From contig JAAWDM010000041.1 in the NCBI GenBank assembly GCA_022793795.1, positions 1-64,000 of the forward strand: a stretch of 64,000 nt of DNA, given 5' to 3'. Positions 43,276 to 51,215 of this stretch are shown here, one piece after another (position 1 is the first letter of the stretch; each line of letters begins with the position of its first letter). The translations under genes were made by a program, and so were the position numbers. Source of the stretch: Bacillota bacterium. GTDB lineage: Bacteria > Bacillota > Clostridia > Peptostreptococcales > Anaerovoracaceae. Under the pieces are notes generated by a model. The model saw only the letters and a program-made list of their open reading frames with translations. It had not been told where the DNA came from and did no database searches.

Positions 43276-43577
43276 AAGAAACCGTTGAAGAAGAGTGAGT
43301 AGTCTTTATCCAGGTTTATCACAGAGAGTTGCGGAGGGTGGAATCGCAATATAGACCATGAAGATGAATGGGCTTCTGAGGGCAAGCTGAAATCGGGCGC
43401 GCCAATGAAAGGCGCGGCAAGAGGTAAGAGAGTAGGTGAGACGGAGTAACTCCTCCGTAAACAAAGAGCTGCGTATGATAGTACGCGATGAGGAGGGCGC
43501 AGAAGGGAAAGCGTCAAGCCGGGTGGCACCGCAGGTTGAATTTACATCCTGTCCCAGCAGATTTGGGACAGGATTTT
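43276..43577 (+). promoter_or_regulatory. T-box leader, probably tryptophan-specific
   Basis: The ~300-nt leader has the T-box architecture: a long stem I beginning with AAGAGTGAGTAG and containing GGTGGAATCGCAA, then the T-box sequence GGGTGGCACCGCAGG (43521-43535). The terminator ATCCTGTCCC/GGGACAGGAT with TTTTG spans 43546-43577. A TGG triplet in GATGAATGGGCTTCTGAGG (43369) is well placed as a Trp specifier, in agreement with the downstream trpB. Uncharged tRNA-Trp would favour read-through. Confidence 0.9.
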
Positions 43578-43659
43578 GTACTTTTTGAAGAAAATGCCTG
43601 TCCAGAACTCATCGAGAGAATCGGGAAGACCGAAAAAGAGAAAACTGGAGGTAACGAAA

Positions 43660-45057
43660 ATGACAGAGAAAATCACAGAACAGAACATTCCTTACAAAAT
43701 CTATCTCAGTGAAGAGGAGATGCCGAAGTTTTGGTACAATATGAGAAGCGATATGAAGGTGAAGCCGGCGCCGCTGCTGAATCCGGCCACCTGCAAGCCC
43801 ATGACTGCCCAGGAACTTTCTGCAGTATTCTGCGAAGAATTGGTACAACAGGAACTGGATGACGAAACTGCTTTGGTGGAGATTCCCCAGGAAATCAGAG
43901 ACTTTTATAAGATGTACCGCCCGTCGCCGCTGGTGAGGGCCTACTGCTTGGAAAAAATGCTGGGCACACCGGCTAAGATTTACTATAAGTTCGAAGGAAA
44001 CAATACCAGCGGTAGCCACAAGCTCAACTCCGCTGTTGCCCAAGCCTATTATGCCAAGAAGCAGGGCCTTCATGGCGTGACCACTGAGACCGGAGCAGGT
44101 CAGTGGGGAACCGCCTTATCCATGGCTTGCAGCTATCTGGGACTGGATTGCAAAGTGTTTATGGTCAAGGTTTCCTATGAGCAGAAGCCATTTCGCCGGG
44201 AGGTTATGAGAACCTATGGCGCTTCCGTAACCCCATCCCCTTCCATGGAGACAGAGGTGGGAAGAAAGATTTTAGCAGAACATCCGGGAACTACAGGAAG
44301 CCTGGGCTGCGCTATTTCGGAAGCAGTAGAAGTGGCGACCACCAATGAGGGCTATCGCTATGTGCTGGGTAGTGTGCTGAATCAGGTCATGCTCCACCAG
44401 TCGATTATCGGTTTAGAGACAAAAACTGCTTTAGATAAATATGGTGTGAAGCCGGATATGATTATTGGCTGCGCTGGCGGTGGGTCCAACCTTGGCGGCC
44501 TGATTGCGCCGTTTATGGGTGAAAAACTCCGGGGCGAAGCGGATTATCAGATTATTGCAGTGGAACCGGCATCCTGCCCAAGTTTCACTAGGGGTCAGTA
44601 CAAGTATGACTTCTGTGATACAGGTATGATTTGCCCACTTGCCAAAATGTATACGCTGGGCAGCGGCTTTATTCCATCGGCAAGCCATGCAGGAGGTCTC
44701 CGTTTTCATGGCATGAGCACCACTCTGTCTCAGCTGTATCATGATGGATATATGGAAGCTAGGGCAGTGGAACAGACCGAAGTATTTGAAGCGGCGGAAA
44801 CCTTTGCCAGAATAGAGGGTATTCTGCCAGCGCCAGAGAGCAGTCATGCCATTAAGGTGGCCATAGACGAAGCGTTAAAATGCAAGGAAACCGGCGAAGA
44901 AAAGACTATCGTCTTTGGACTGACAGGAACCGGCTATTTCGATTTGACAGCCTATCAGAAGTTTAACGATGGGGTGATGGAAGATTATATCCCTACCGAT
45001 GAGGATTTGGCAGCAGGCTTTGCAGGAATTCCAGATATTCCACAGAACAGAGAGTAG
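43660..45057 (+). CDS. trpB: Tryptophan synthase beta chain-like protein (TrpB2 type), stand-alone
   Basis: This PLP enzyme makes tryptophan from indole and serine. The 465-residue length and the N-terminal extension (PYKIYLSEEEMPKFWYNMRSDM) identify the TrpB2 branch, about 60 residues longer than classical TrpB. PLP-binding Lys121 lies in GSHKLNSA. ETGAGQWGTAL and the phosphate-binding GCAGGGSNLGGL are intact. ATG 43660 after GGAGG is used; the ORF upstream runs into the T-box terminator. No trpA or other trp gene is adjacent, so it may salvage free indole or work with a distant TrpA. Confidence 0.93.
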   Translation: MTEKITEQNIPYKIYLSEEEMPKFWYNMRSDMKVKPAPLLNPATCKPMTAQELSAVFCEELVQQELDDETALVEIPQEIRDFYKMYRPSPLVRAYCLEKMLGTPAKIYYKFEGNNTSGSHKLNSAVAQAYYAKKQGLHGVTTETGAGQWGTALSMACSYLGLDCKVFMVKVSYEQKPFRREVMRTYGASVTPSPSMETEVGRKILAEHPGTTGSLGCAISEAVEVATTNEGYRYVLGSVLNQVMLHQSIIGLETKTALDKYGVKPDMIIGCAGGGSNLGGLIAPFMGEKLRGEADYQIIAVEPASCPSFTRGQYKYDFCDTGMICPLAKMYTLGSGFIPSASHAGGLRFHGMSTTLSQLYHDGYMEARAVEQTEVFEAAETFARIEGILPAPESSHAIKVAIDEALKCKETGEEKTIVFGLTGTGYFDLTAYQKFNDGVMEDYIPTDEDLAAGFAGIPDIPQNRE

Positions 45058-45068
45058 GGTTCTCCCTT

Positions 45069-46247
45069 TTACGGCTGAATCTGCAGCATCACGTATTCGC
45101 AGTGGCCTTCGGTTCGGATAGGGAAACCCCAGCCGGCAACGCCAGAGGAGACGATGATATGGCAGCTTCCCTCTTGATGATGACCGTAATTGGGCGTGCC
45201 CATGAGAGAAATCAGCCAGCCGACAGGCCAGATTTGACCAGCATGAGTGTGACCGGAAACCATGAGGTCTACCCCTGCCTGAGCGTTTTCCTCTGTGTCG
45301 CGGGGTTGATGATCCATCATGAGAATGTATTTTGCAGGGTCCACGCCTTGTAAAATCTTCTCTACCGGGTAGCGATTTTCCCCATCGGTTAAACGATTGT
45401 TCAGGGATGCGTCCAGTCTGCCAGCCAGAATCAGATCGTCGTTAATCTCTACATAACTATCGTTTAAGATGGTGATGCCTGCGCCCTCTATGGCTGATTG
45501 AAGCTCCTTGCCAGTGAAATACGGGGCGGCGCTGTAGACCTGACAATCGTGGTTGCCATAAACATAATAAACGCCAAACTTGGAATCCATGGAACCAAAG
45601 AGTTGAAAGACCTCTTCCATGGATTCTTTTGTTGTGTTTTCATCCACAATATCGCCTGCCAGCAGGACTAAATCAGGGTGTTTTTCGTTGATTTGGGCCA
45701 CAGCTTCTTTTAACGCAGAAGCATCCTGAATGGTATCGTAATGGGTATCGGTCAGTAGAGCGATGGTGTAGGGCTGTACTGCCTTGTCGGTGGACAGTTC
45801 GTATTCAGTCATGGTTACCCGCTCCATGTTGAAAGTTCCATAAGTAAAGACAATGGCAGTAATCAAAAGCGGCAGAAGACCGCAGCGGTATACTTTGCTG
45901 TAAAAGGCGTATCGGGACGGTTTGGGCTGCAGCATAGGAAGCCATTGCGAAACCAGCCTGACCACAAAAGCGGCCACGTCCAAAAGAAAGGACATGAGTA
46001 ATACATGAAGAACCACCAATGCCACCGCTGACCATACGTTTTTGCACAGAAATGCAATGAGCAGCGCCAGAAGCAATGGCAGTATCTGAAGGAATAGGGG
46101 ACCTCCTTGATCCTTCTGATGCTTTTGACCGTGTGCAGGTCCTTTTACATAAGAGTAAAAAAACAGCAAAACCTTTTTGAAATAGAAAAATGAGTAAATT
46201 CCCGCAAACAAGGCTGGGAACCAATGGAACAGTGAAAATATCATCAT
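45069..46247 (-). CDS. Membrane-anchored metallophosphoesterase (YkuE/YaeI-like)
   Basis: The 392-residue protein begins with several hydrophobic segments (MMIFSLFHWFPALFAGIYSFF and more up to about 145). A calcineurin-like phosphoesterase domain follows with all metal motifs: LLTDTHYD, LAGDIVDE, VYGNHDCQ, MDHQP and SGHTHAGQIWP. Such proteins act on envelope lipids or unknown phosphoesters at the membrane face. The ORF opens 60 codons earlier, but that part covers promoter sequences; ATG 46247 has GAAAGAGG upstream. It converges on trpB with only 11 bp between stops. Confidence 0.88.
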   Translation of the reverse strand: MMIFSLFHWFPALFAGIYSFFYFKKVLLFFYSYVKGPAHGQKHQKDQGGPLFLQILPLLLALLIAFLCKNVWSAVALVVLHVLLMSFLLDVAAFVVRLVSQWLPMLQPKPSRYAFYSKVYRCGLLPLLITAIVFTYGTFNMERVTMTEYELSTDKAVQPYTIALLTDTHYDTIQDASALKEAVAQINEKHPDLVLLAGDIVDENTTKESMEEVFQLFGSMDSKFGVYYVYGNHDCQVYSAAPYFTGKELQSAIEGAGITILNDSYVEINDDLILAGRLDASLNNRLTDGENRYPVEKILQGVDPAKYILMMDHQPRDTEENAQAGVDLMVSGHTHAGQIWPVGWLISLMGTPNYGHHQEGSCHIIVSSGVAGWGFPIRTEGHCEYVMLQIQP

Positions 46248-46284
46248 AGAAAGCCTCTTTCTTTTCACTTGAAGTCTTTGTAAT

Positions 46285-46313
46285 AGTATACCATGACGCG
46301 TTGAGCCTTCCAA
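46285..46313 (-). promoter_or_regulatory. Proximal promoter of the metallophosphoesterase gene
   Basis: On the minus strand TTGGAA and TATACT are separated by 17 bp, 38 bp from the start codon. It is closely similar to the distal promoter at 46344. Confidence 0.7.
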
Positions 46314-46337
46314 AACAGGGCAAGGAGCGCACCACGT

Positions 46338-46461
46338 GCGTTCATTATACCATGACTCTCTAAGTTTTCCAAGGTCATGATTCAAGGAACGCTTCCTTAC
46401 GGCAACGCCGGCGTTCACATCCGCCATATGTCAATGAACGCATCACCGTGCGTTCATTATA
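46338..46461. repeat. Array of GAACGC/GCGTTC words around minus-strand promoters
   Basis: The hexamer GAACGC or its complement occurs at 46338, 46387, 46411, 46436 and 46450. The last two form GAACGCA-N6-TGCGTTC. The unit GTGCGTTCATTATACC, which includes a minus-strand TATAAT, appears at 46336 and 46448. This looks like duplicated promoter/operator DNA. Confidence 0.5.
46344..46372 (-). promoter_or_regulatory. Distal promoter of the metallophosphoesterase gene
   Basis: On the minus strand TTGGAA and TATAAT are separated by 17 bp. The CATGG before the -10 is shared with the proximal promoter, indicating duplication. Confidence 0.65.
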
Positions 46462-46575
46462 CCCTGAAACCAAGTGAGGAAGTTGTGAAAGATTACCGAA
46501 AATGTGGAAATGTAATATTTACCGCTGTGATGCATACCTTTAGGGTATAGAAAATGGGCTGTGGGGAGGTAAAAT

Positions 46576-47523
46576 ATGCCGGAATTTGGAGATTTGTTGG
46601 TAAACGGGTATGCCTATCCGTCTATTGGGGCTCAGACCTTAAATTGGTGGCTGCCTAGACTAACTTGGGTATCTACCTTTAGTTATGGGTTTACGGAAGA
46701 TGGGAATTTAATTAACTTGCAGGATGAGGCTGTCATCGCACAGGCGGCTGGCGCCGGCGTAGGGGCTCTTATGGTGCTGACACCGCTGGATGCGCAGGGA
46801 ACCTTTAACGATAATATTGCCATTGCTGTATTTAATAATCCGGCGGCTTTGGATAATTTAATCGATCAAATAGAGCAAAACATAAAGGCCAAGGGCATGG
46901 CAGGTATCGATTTTGATTTTGAGTATCTGGCAGCAGAATATGCCGGCGCTTATGTGAATTTGGTTACCCGTACCAGAGCACGCCTTGCGCCGCAAGGATA
47001 TACGGTGACGGTGGCTCTTGCGCCGAAAGTGCGGGCAGATCAGCCGGGACTCTTGTATCAGGGTCATGACTACCGAGGCATGGGCCAGGCAGCCGATTAC
47101 TGCTTAATTATGACCTATGAGTGGGGATATACCTATGGAGAGCCCATGCCTGTATCGCCCATCAACAATGTGCGGCGGGTGGTGGAGTATGCTGTCAGCG
47201 AGATTCCACCGGAAAAAATTCTTATGGGCCTGAATAATTACGGCTATGACTGGGCGCTGCCCTATGTCCAGGGCCAGACCAAGGCAGAGAAACTGACCAA
47301 TTACCAAGCAGTGGCCAGAGCTGAATATTATGGAGTACCGATTCAATGGGATGCTGAGGCTATGGCGCCGTTTTTTACCTATGTCGCCCCTAATGGAGTG
47401 GAACATATCGTGTGGTTTGAGAACGAGGAAAGCTGGCGGGCAAGACTTTCATTGGTACGGGAATTCGGTTTGGCTGGCGTGGGTATATGGAACATTATGA
47501 ATGTGTTTTATGGAGGATTATAA
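46576..47523 (+). CDS. Glycoside hydrolase family 18 protein (SleL/YaaH catalytic domain, no LysM)
   Basis: This 315-residue GH18 barrel resembles the catalytic part of spore cortex-lytic N-acetylglucosaminidases SleL/YaaH. TWVSTFSYGFTEDGNL, the active-site strand GMAGIDFDFEYLAAE (DxDxE with the acid/base Glu), YCLIMTYEWGYTYGEPMPVSPI and ILMGLNNYGYDW are typical. The LysM repeats of SleL and any signal peptide are absent, so it may be packed into spores or act in the cytoplasm or mother cell. GGGGAGGT precedes the ATG. It is monocistronic. Confidence 0.88.
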   Translation: MPEFGDLLVNGYAYPSIGAQTLNWWLPRLTWVSTFSYGFTEDGNLINLQDEAVIAQAAGAGVGALMVLTPLDAQGTFNDNIAIAVFNNPAALDNLIDQIEQNIKAKGMAGIDFDFEYLAAEYAGAYVNLVTRTRARLAPQGYTVTVALAPKVRADQPGLLYQGHDYRGMGQAADYCLIMTYEWGYTYGEPMPVSPINNVRRVVEYAVSEIPPEKILMGLNNYGYDWALPYVQGQTKAEKLTNYQAVARAEYYGVPIQWDAEAMAPFFTYVAPNGVEHIVWFENEESWRARLSLVREFGLAGVGIWNIMNVFYGGL

Positions 47524-47539
47524 CGGAGGCACTTATGTA

Positions 47540-47557
47540 CTAATCATAAATGATTAG
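47540..47557. promoter_or_regulatory. Palindrome upstream of the first XRE regulator
   Basis: CTAATCAT-AA-ATGATTAG is a perfect 8-bp inverted repeat 75 bp before the regulator gene. It could be an operator. It is not conserved at the second copy (56.6 kb). Confidence 0.35.
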
Positions 47558-47631
47558 CAATTGTAATCGTGTAGTTTGTGGTGAAACCTGTCGATTTTAT
47601 TTAAAATAGCAAAAAAAGGGGTGATTTCGCC

Positions 47632-47988
47632 ATGGATGATTTTGATGTGAGAATCGGAGAACACATTAAAGCTGTTCGGATAAGCAGAGGTCTGACACAA
47701 GAACAGCTTGCGGAACGGGCGGAGTTATCCACCAATCATATTTCTAAATTGGAGAGAGGACTTTGTTCTGTGAGTTTGAAGTGCTTCTGCAAAATATGTC
47801 AAGTTCTGCAGACTTCATTAAATGAAATCGTGTATCAGAACCATCCCGATGATGTTGACGCTGCCAGAGATGGAACTGATGGCGTATCTTTTGATGTGAA
47901 TCAGATAGTTGCAATGGAAAGTCGTTTAAAGGAAGTTTTATCTGTCATAGAGGATAGCATGTGCTATCGGAGCGATGTATTAAAATAG
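47632..47988 (+). CDS. XRE family transcriptional regulator, paralog 1
   Basis: This 118-residue protein has an N-terminal helix-turn-helix (about 8-62: IGEHIKAVRISRGLTQEQLAERAELSTNHISKLERG) and a short C-terminal helix (MESRLKEVLSVIE). It is clearly paralogous to the protein at 56661: they share FAV/FDVRIGE.I, GLTQE.LAE...LSTNHISKLERG.CSV and LNEIVY. Their upstream DNA is also alike (GACCTGTC or AACCTGTC, AAAATAG, GGAGTGATTT-like). The two lie in the same orientation and bracket about 9 kb of accessory DNA. Confidence 0.88.
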   Translation: MDDFDVRIGEHIKAVRISRGLTQEQLAERAELSTNHISKLERGLCSVSLKCFCKICQVLQTSLNEIVYQNHPDDVDAARDGTDGVSFDVNQIVAMESRLKEVLSVIEDSMCYRSDVLK

Positions 47989-48017
47989 GGAGTTAAAAAT
48001 TAAGATAGGAAGTGGCT

Positions 48018-48063
48018 AAAGCCTGGAACGTTGGAGAAATCAACATGTTTCCAGGCTTTTGCT
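48018..48063 (+). terminator. Terminator after the first XRE gene
   Basis: AAAGCCTGGAA and TTCCAGGCTTT pair across a ~22-nt loop and are followed by TGCTTT. Confidence 0.65.
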
Positions 48064-48085
48064 TTAGGAAGGGTTGTGATGGTTC

Positions 48086-48115
48086 TTGCCAATGGCATAG
48101 CAAAACGGGTATAAT
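48086..48115 (+). promoter_or_regulatory. Probable promoter of the two-component operon
   Basis: TTGCCA and TATAAT with an 18-bp spacer, 48 bp before the response regulator start. Confidence 0.6.
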
Positions 48116-48163
48116 AGGTGTAGGCGCAAAGGGATGTCGATGGATACGGCAGGAGGGTAAAAC

Positions 48164-48880
48164 ATGAGGGTATGTATCCTGGATGATGAAAAGAATATGG
48201 CCGAAGAGTTAAAGTCACTGTGCAAAACATATTTTGCTGGGAAGGGTCTTGAGGTGCAGGTCACAGGTTTGCAATCATTTCCTAAGGGGTGGTTAGACGG
48301 TGTGGAACCTCTGCCGGATTTGCTTCTGCTGGATATCGAGATGCCAGAACTTGACGGCATCACCATCAAGGAGAAGCTGGAAAAGGTGGCTCACAAGTCA
48401 TATATCATATTTGTGTCCAGTCACGACGAGTTGATGGGCGAAACTTATGGCAGAAACGTCCTTGGATTCCTGAAAAAACCGGTGGATGAAGAAAAACTGT
48501 ACCGATTGCTGGGTAAAGCAGTGGATTTCTATCAGGAGCAGTTTTTAACAGTGCCCTTGGATTATGGGGAAACCATAGATTGCAGAAATATTATCTGTAT
48601 CAGGGTAAGCCTGATAAGAAAGAATCAGGTCGACATCATCTGTACGGATGGGGTGATTCCTTTTAGGAGAACTTTAAAGGAGTGGGAGGAACTTCTGCCT
48701 ATGGACGACTTTTTTAGGACAGGTAGTAACAGCATCGTTCATCTTGCTTTCGTGGAGAGACAGGAAGGGGAGACGATTTTACTGAAGAACGGGGAACGAC
48801 TGAAACTGAGTCGACAGAAAAAGGTGGAATTTCAACGTGCCAGGCTAAATTATGCCAGGAGAAAGGGCAGGGTGCTGTGA
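48164..48880 (+). CDS. LytTR family response regulator (AgrA-like)
   Basis: This 238-residue protein has a receiver domain (about 1-120: acidic DDEK, phospho-acceptor in LLLLDIEMPELDG, FVSS and Lys in FLKKPVDEEKL) and a C-terminal LytTR DNA-binding domain (about 130-230: GVIPFRRTLKEWEELLPMDDFFRTGSNSIVHL). This is the AgrA/LytR arrangement and binds pairs of direct repeats. The stop overlaps the kinase start (TGATG), so the two are coupled. Likely targets are the direct repeats found at 50172. Confidence 0.93.
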   Translation: MRVCILDDEKNMAEELKSLCKTYFAGKGLEVQVTGLQSFPKGWLDGVEPLPDLLLLDIEMPELDGITIKEKLEKVAHKSYIIFVSSHDELMGETYGRNVLGFLKKPVDEEKLYRLLGKAVDFYQEQFLTVPLDYGETIDCRNIICIRVSLIRKNQVDIICTDGVIPFRRTLKEWEELLPMDDFFRTGSNSIVHLAFVERQEGETILLKNGERLKLSRQKKVEFQRARLNYARRKGRVL

Positions 48881-50148
48881 TGGATTACCTGGGAATCGTA
48901 TTGCGATTATTTTATATTGCTGGAGATATTGCCCTTTTTCATGGATTGCTGGGATACAGGTTCCAGGGGAAAAAGGGACTGATGGCCATTGGTGTGGTGT
49001 GCGGGGCGATATATGTGGTCTTACCTGCAACGAATATATTCTTTATGTGGATATTTTGGCTTTACTATCTGTTCCTCTTTTTGGGAGATAAGTTTCTCTT
49101 TGAAGGCGTGGCAGGTGGTCTGGTAGTTTTTGTTATTGCGGCGAGAAATGCATTGGGAAATCTGATGGATGGCATTTTTGTTGTTTTCCTGTTATACAAA
49201 AGGGATGATATAACGACTTGGAATGTGTATGCCATAGGTTTGAATGTATTCTTCTTGATTTGTATGTTGCTGCTAACATGGTGGAGAAGAAGGAGGGGAT
49301 TGGAGATAGGGCTGAACCAGATAAAACCCGTTTATTTCTGGATATGCAGTTTTATGCTGTTAGTACCCACGATTTCTAGTCTGATTTGGGGTGGTCTCAT
49401 CAATGAAGAACAGATTTACGTCAGGGGCGTGGTGGAGGACGGACTTTTGAGTTTAGCCATTATTGGTCTTGCCATCGCTTTTCTTTGTTTGAATCTGCGG
49501 GGAAAACAGCTAAAACGGGAGCAGATTTTGAATTTGCAATGCATTAAAGAGCAGACCGAGCAGTATAAGGCGCTCCATGAAAAACAGCAGGCTCTTAGAA
49601 CCTTTCGCCATGATTTAAACGGCCACATCATCGCCATGCGGAAACTTGCCGACGAGGGAAATTTGACGGAACTGCGCAGCTATCTGGAAGACTGGGTCAC
49701 GCTGAAGGAGGAGTCAGCCTATATTTCAACCAACCATGTCATCGGGGATGCGATTTTTAATCACTATGACAGTGAGAGTCGAAAAAATCAGATAAACTTT
49801 CAGGTCAAGGGAGGTTTTCCTGAGCCGATGAAAATATCGGAAACCGATCTTTGCATCATTTTGACCAATCTGGTGGGAAACGCTTACGAGGCGGCGGCAT
49901 TGTGCGACAAAGAAAGGTATGTAAGGATAGAGATCGCCCAGCTAGGTGAAGAGAGCATCCATATTACCATCGTTAATTCAGTGAAGGAAAAGCCTGTTTT
50001 ATTGGAAGGAAGGATGGAGACTACCAAGGAGGACAGGGATTCCCATGGACTGGGGATTGTCAGCGCCAAGAAGGCCCTTGGCAAGTATGGAGGAGAACTG
50101 ATTTATGAGGTGGAAGAGGAGCGAGTGGTGACCAATATTTTGGTTTGA
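48880..50148 (+). CDS. GHKL-type sensor histidine kinase (AgrC-like)
   Basis: The 422-residue kinase has about six N-terminal membrane helices (to about 210), a cytoplasmic coiled-coil and the phospho-acceptor box LRTFRHDLNGHI. A GHKL ATPase with N box LTNLVGNAYEAAAL and G box SHGLGIVSAKKALGKYGG follows. This is the AgrC/ComD-like class that senses peptides in Firmicutes. No agrB or agrD-like peptide gene is near, so the signal is unknown. GTG 48877 is an alternative start. Confidence 0.92.
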   Translation: MDYLGIVLRLFYIAGDIALFHGLLGYRFQGKKGLMAIGVVCGAIYVVLPATNIFFMWIFWLYYLFLFLGDKFLFEGVAGGLVVFVIAARNALGNLMDGIFVVFLLYKRDDITTWNVYAIGLNVFFLICMLLLTWWRRRRGLEIGLNQIKPVYFWICSFMLLVPTISSLIWGGLINEEQIYVRGVVEDGLLSLAIIGLAIAFLCLNLRGKQLKREQILNLQCIKEQTEQYKALHEKQQALRTFRHDLNGHIIAMRKLADEGNLTELRSYLEDWVTLKEESAYISTNHVIGDAIFNHYDSESRKNQINFQVKGGFPEPMKISETDLCIILTNLVGNAYEAAALCDKERYVRIEIAQLGEESIHITIVNSVKEKPVLLEGRMETTKEDRDSHGLGIVSAKKALGKYGGELIYEVEEERVVTNILV

Positions 50149-50171
50149 AAAGGGGATTTTACACAAAAATC

Positions 50172-50205
50172 TGCAATTTATCCCGAAATATTGCAATCTA
50201 TCCCA
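50172..50205 (+). promoter_or_regulatory. Direct repeats, probable LytTR regulator binding sites
   Basis: TGCAATTTATCCCGAAA and TGCAATCTATCCCAAAA are repeated with a 20-bp period, and a third TGC follows at 50212. LytTR/AgrA proteins bind such direct repeats about two helical turns apart. They lie between the AgrCA-like genes and a secreted protein gene. Confidence 0.6.
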
Positions 50206-50236
50206 AAATGATGCTAAGCCTATAGACATTTTACCC

Positions 50237-50290
50237 GAAAGCTGGTATGTTTTGGTTACAAAAGGATGTAACCAGAAATACCGGCTTTTA
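50237..50290 (+). terminator. Long interrupted hairpin upstream of a secreted protein gene
   Basis: AAAGCTGGTAT pairs with ATACCGGCTTT, and inside it TGGTTAC pairs with GTAACCA. The T tract is weak (TTTTATGG), and the ribosome binding site AGGAGGG lies 10 nt later. It may terminate the kinase transcript or act as an attenuator. Confidence 0.5.
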
Positions 50291-50308
50291 TGGTAGGAGG
50301 GAAAAAGG

Positions 50309-51016
50309 ATGAAGAAACGTTTAATCATGACAATGGCTATGGCGCTGATGATGGCGGTAACGCCGATGACCGCATTTGCAGGAGAGAAGGCAGAAGATGC
50401 AGAAACAGCCGCTGCCATTAACGAGGCGCTGGCTGCGGCGGGAGACCTGGGCGGCACGGTTGCCATGTATAGCTTGCCAAACGGCATAGCTTATGGTCAG
50501 GAAGTATATGACCTGGGCGATGGAAAAACTTTAGTGATGGAGTTTGAAGAGGGAGAGGACGGACTGAAGAACTTTATAAAGGATAATACGGAGCCTGTTA
50601 TCCAGCCGCTGGCTACCAATGGAGAGATCCTGTGGAAGGATTATGGGAGCAGATATTTCACCGCGAAATCCACTGTTTCAGTAGGATTGACAAGCGGGAG
50701 TCTTATACTAGAAAACCACTATACGTTGAGCAGCCAGGGTATTGATGAACGGTATGGCGTGACGGATGGTTCCCCGAAATCAGGGAACAGTTATGTGACA
50801 CCGGGAAGCGCGCTGGTTTCCAATCAGACGGCAAGGCTCAAAGGTTCCTCAGAGGTACGGATGTATGCGGATTATACTGTTACGAGTAAAACAGGAACCG
50901 CAGTAATAAAAGAGAATGTTTATCGGCTGACCACCTCCGTGGGCTATATGGATCAGAATACAGCAGCCAGTCAGGTCAAGGTGAAACATTCCTGGACGCT
51001 GACCACCATAAAATAA
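50309..51016 (+). CDS. Secreted protein of unknown function, probably under two-component control
   Basis: The 235-residue product has a clear Sec signal peptide (MKKRLIMTMAMALMMAVTPMTAFA) and a mature part of about 210 residues rich in Ser, Thr and Gly with beta-like alternation (for example VSVGLTSGSLILENHYTLSS). It has no cysteine after the signal and no known motif. AGGAGGG precedes the ATG. The predicted LytTR sites upstream suggest it is the output of the AgrCA-like pair. It could be a surface or effector protein; I cannot name it. Confidence 0.8.
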   Translation: MKKRLIMTMAMALMMAVTPMTAFAGEKAEDAETAAAINEALAAAGDLGGTVAMYSLPNGIAYGQEVYDLGDGKTLVMEFEEGEDGLKNFIKDNTEPVIQPLATNGEILWKDYGSRYFTAKSTVSVGLTSGSLILENHYTLSSQGIDERYGVTDGSPKSGNSYVTPGSALVSNQTARLKGSSEVRMYADYTVTSKTGTAVIKENVYRLTTSVGYMDQNTAASQVKVKHSWTLTTIK

Positions 51017-51040
51017 AGCAGGAAAGTGTGGATTAAAATA

Positions 51041-51071
51041 TTTCGGGGATATCAGTGGATATCCCCTGAAA
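51041..51071 (+). terminator. Hairpin after the secreted protein gene
   Basis: TTTCGGGGATATC and GATATCCCCTGAAA pair around AGTG. The T tract is missing, so termination is uncertain. Confidence 0.5.
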
Positions 51072-51215
51072 TAGAAAAGGTTATCGGAACTATAGATGAA
51101 AGGACTATGGTGGCCATATGCGGGTAGGAAACAAAAGGAGATGAACAGTGTAGAGTAAACCGATGAACGCAGCATTTTGACAAAATAAAAGAACGCTGCG
51201 AGAGAGGAGAGGGAA

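Noticed and set aside
43488-43712. ORF of 74 aa before trpB
   Set aside because: It covers the T-box and its terminator and ends inside trpB in another frame.
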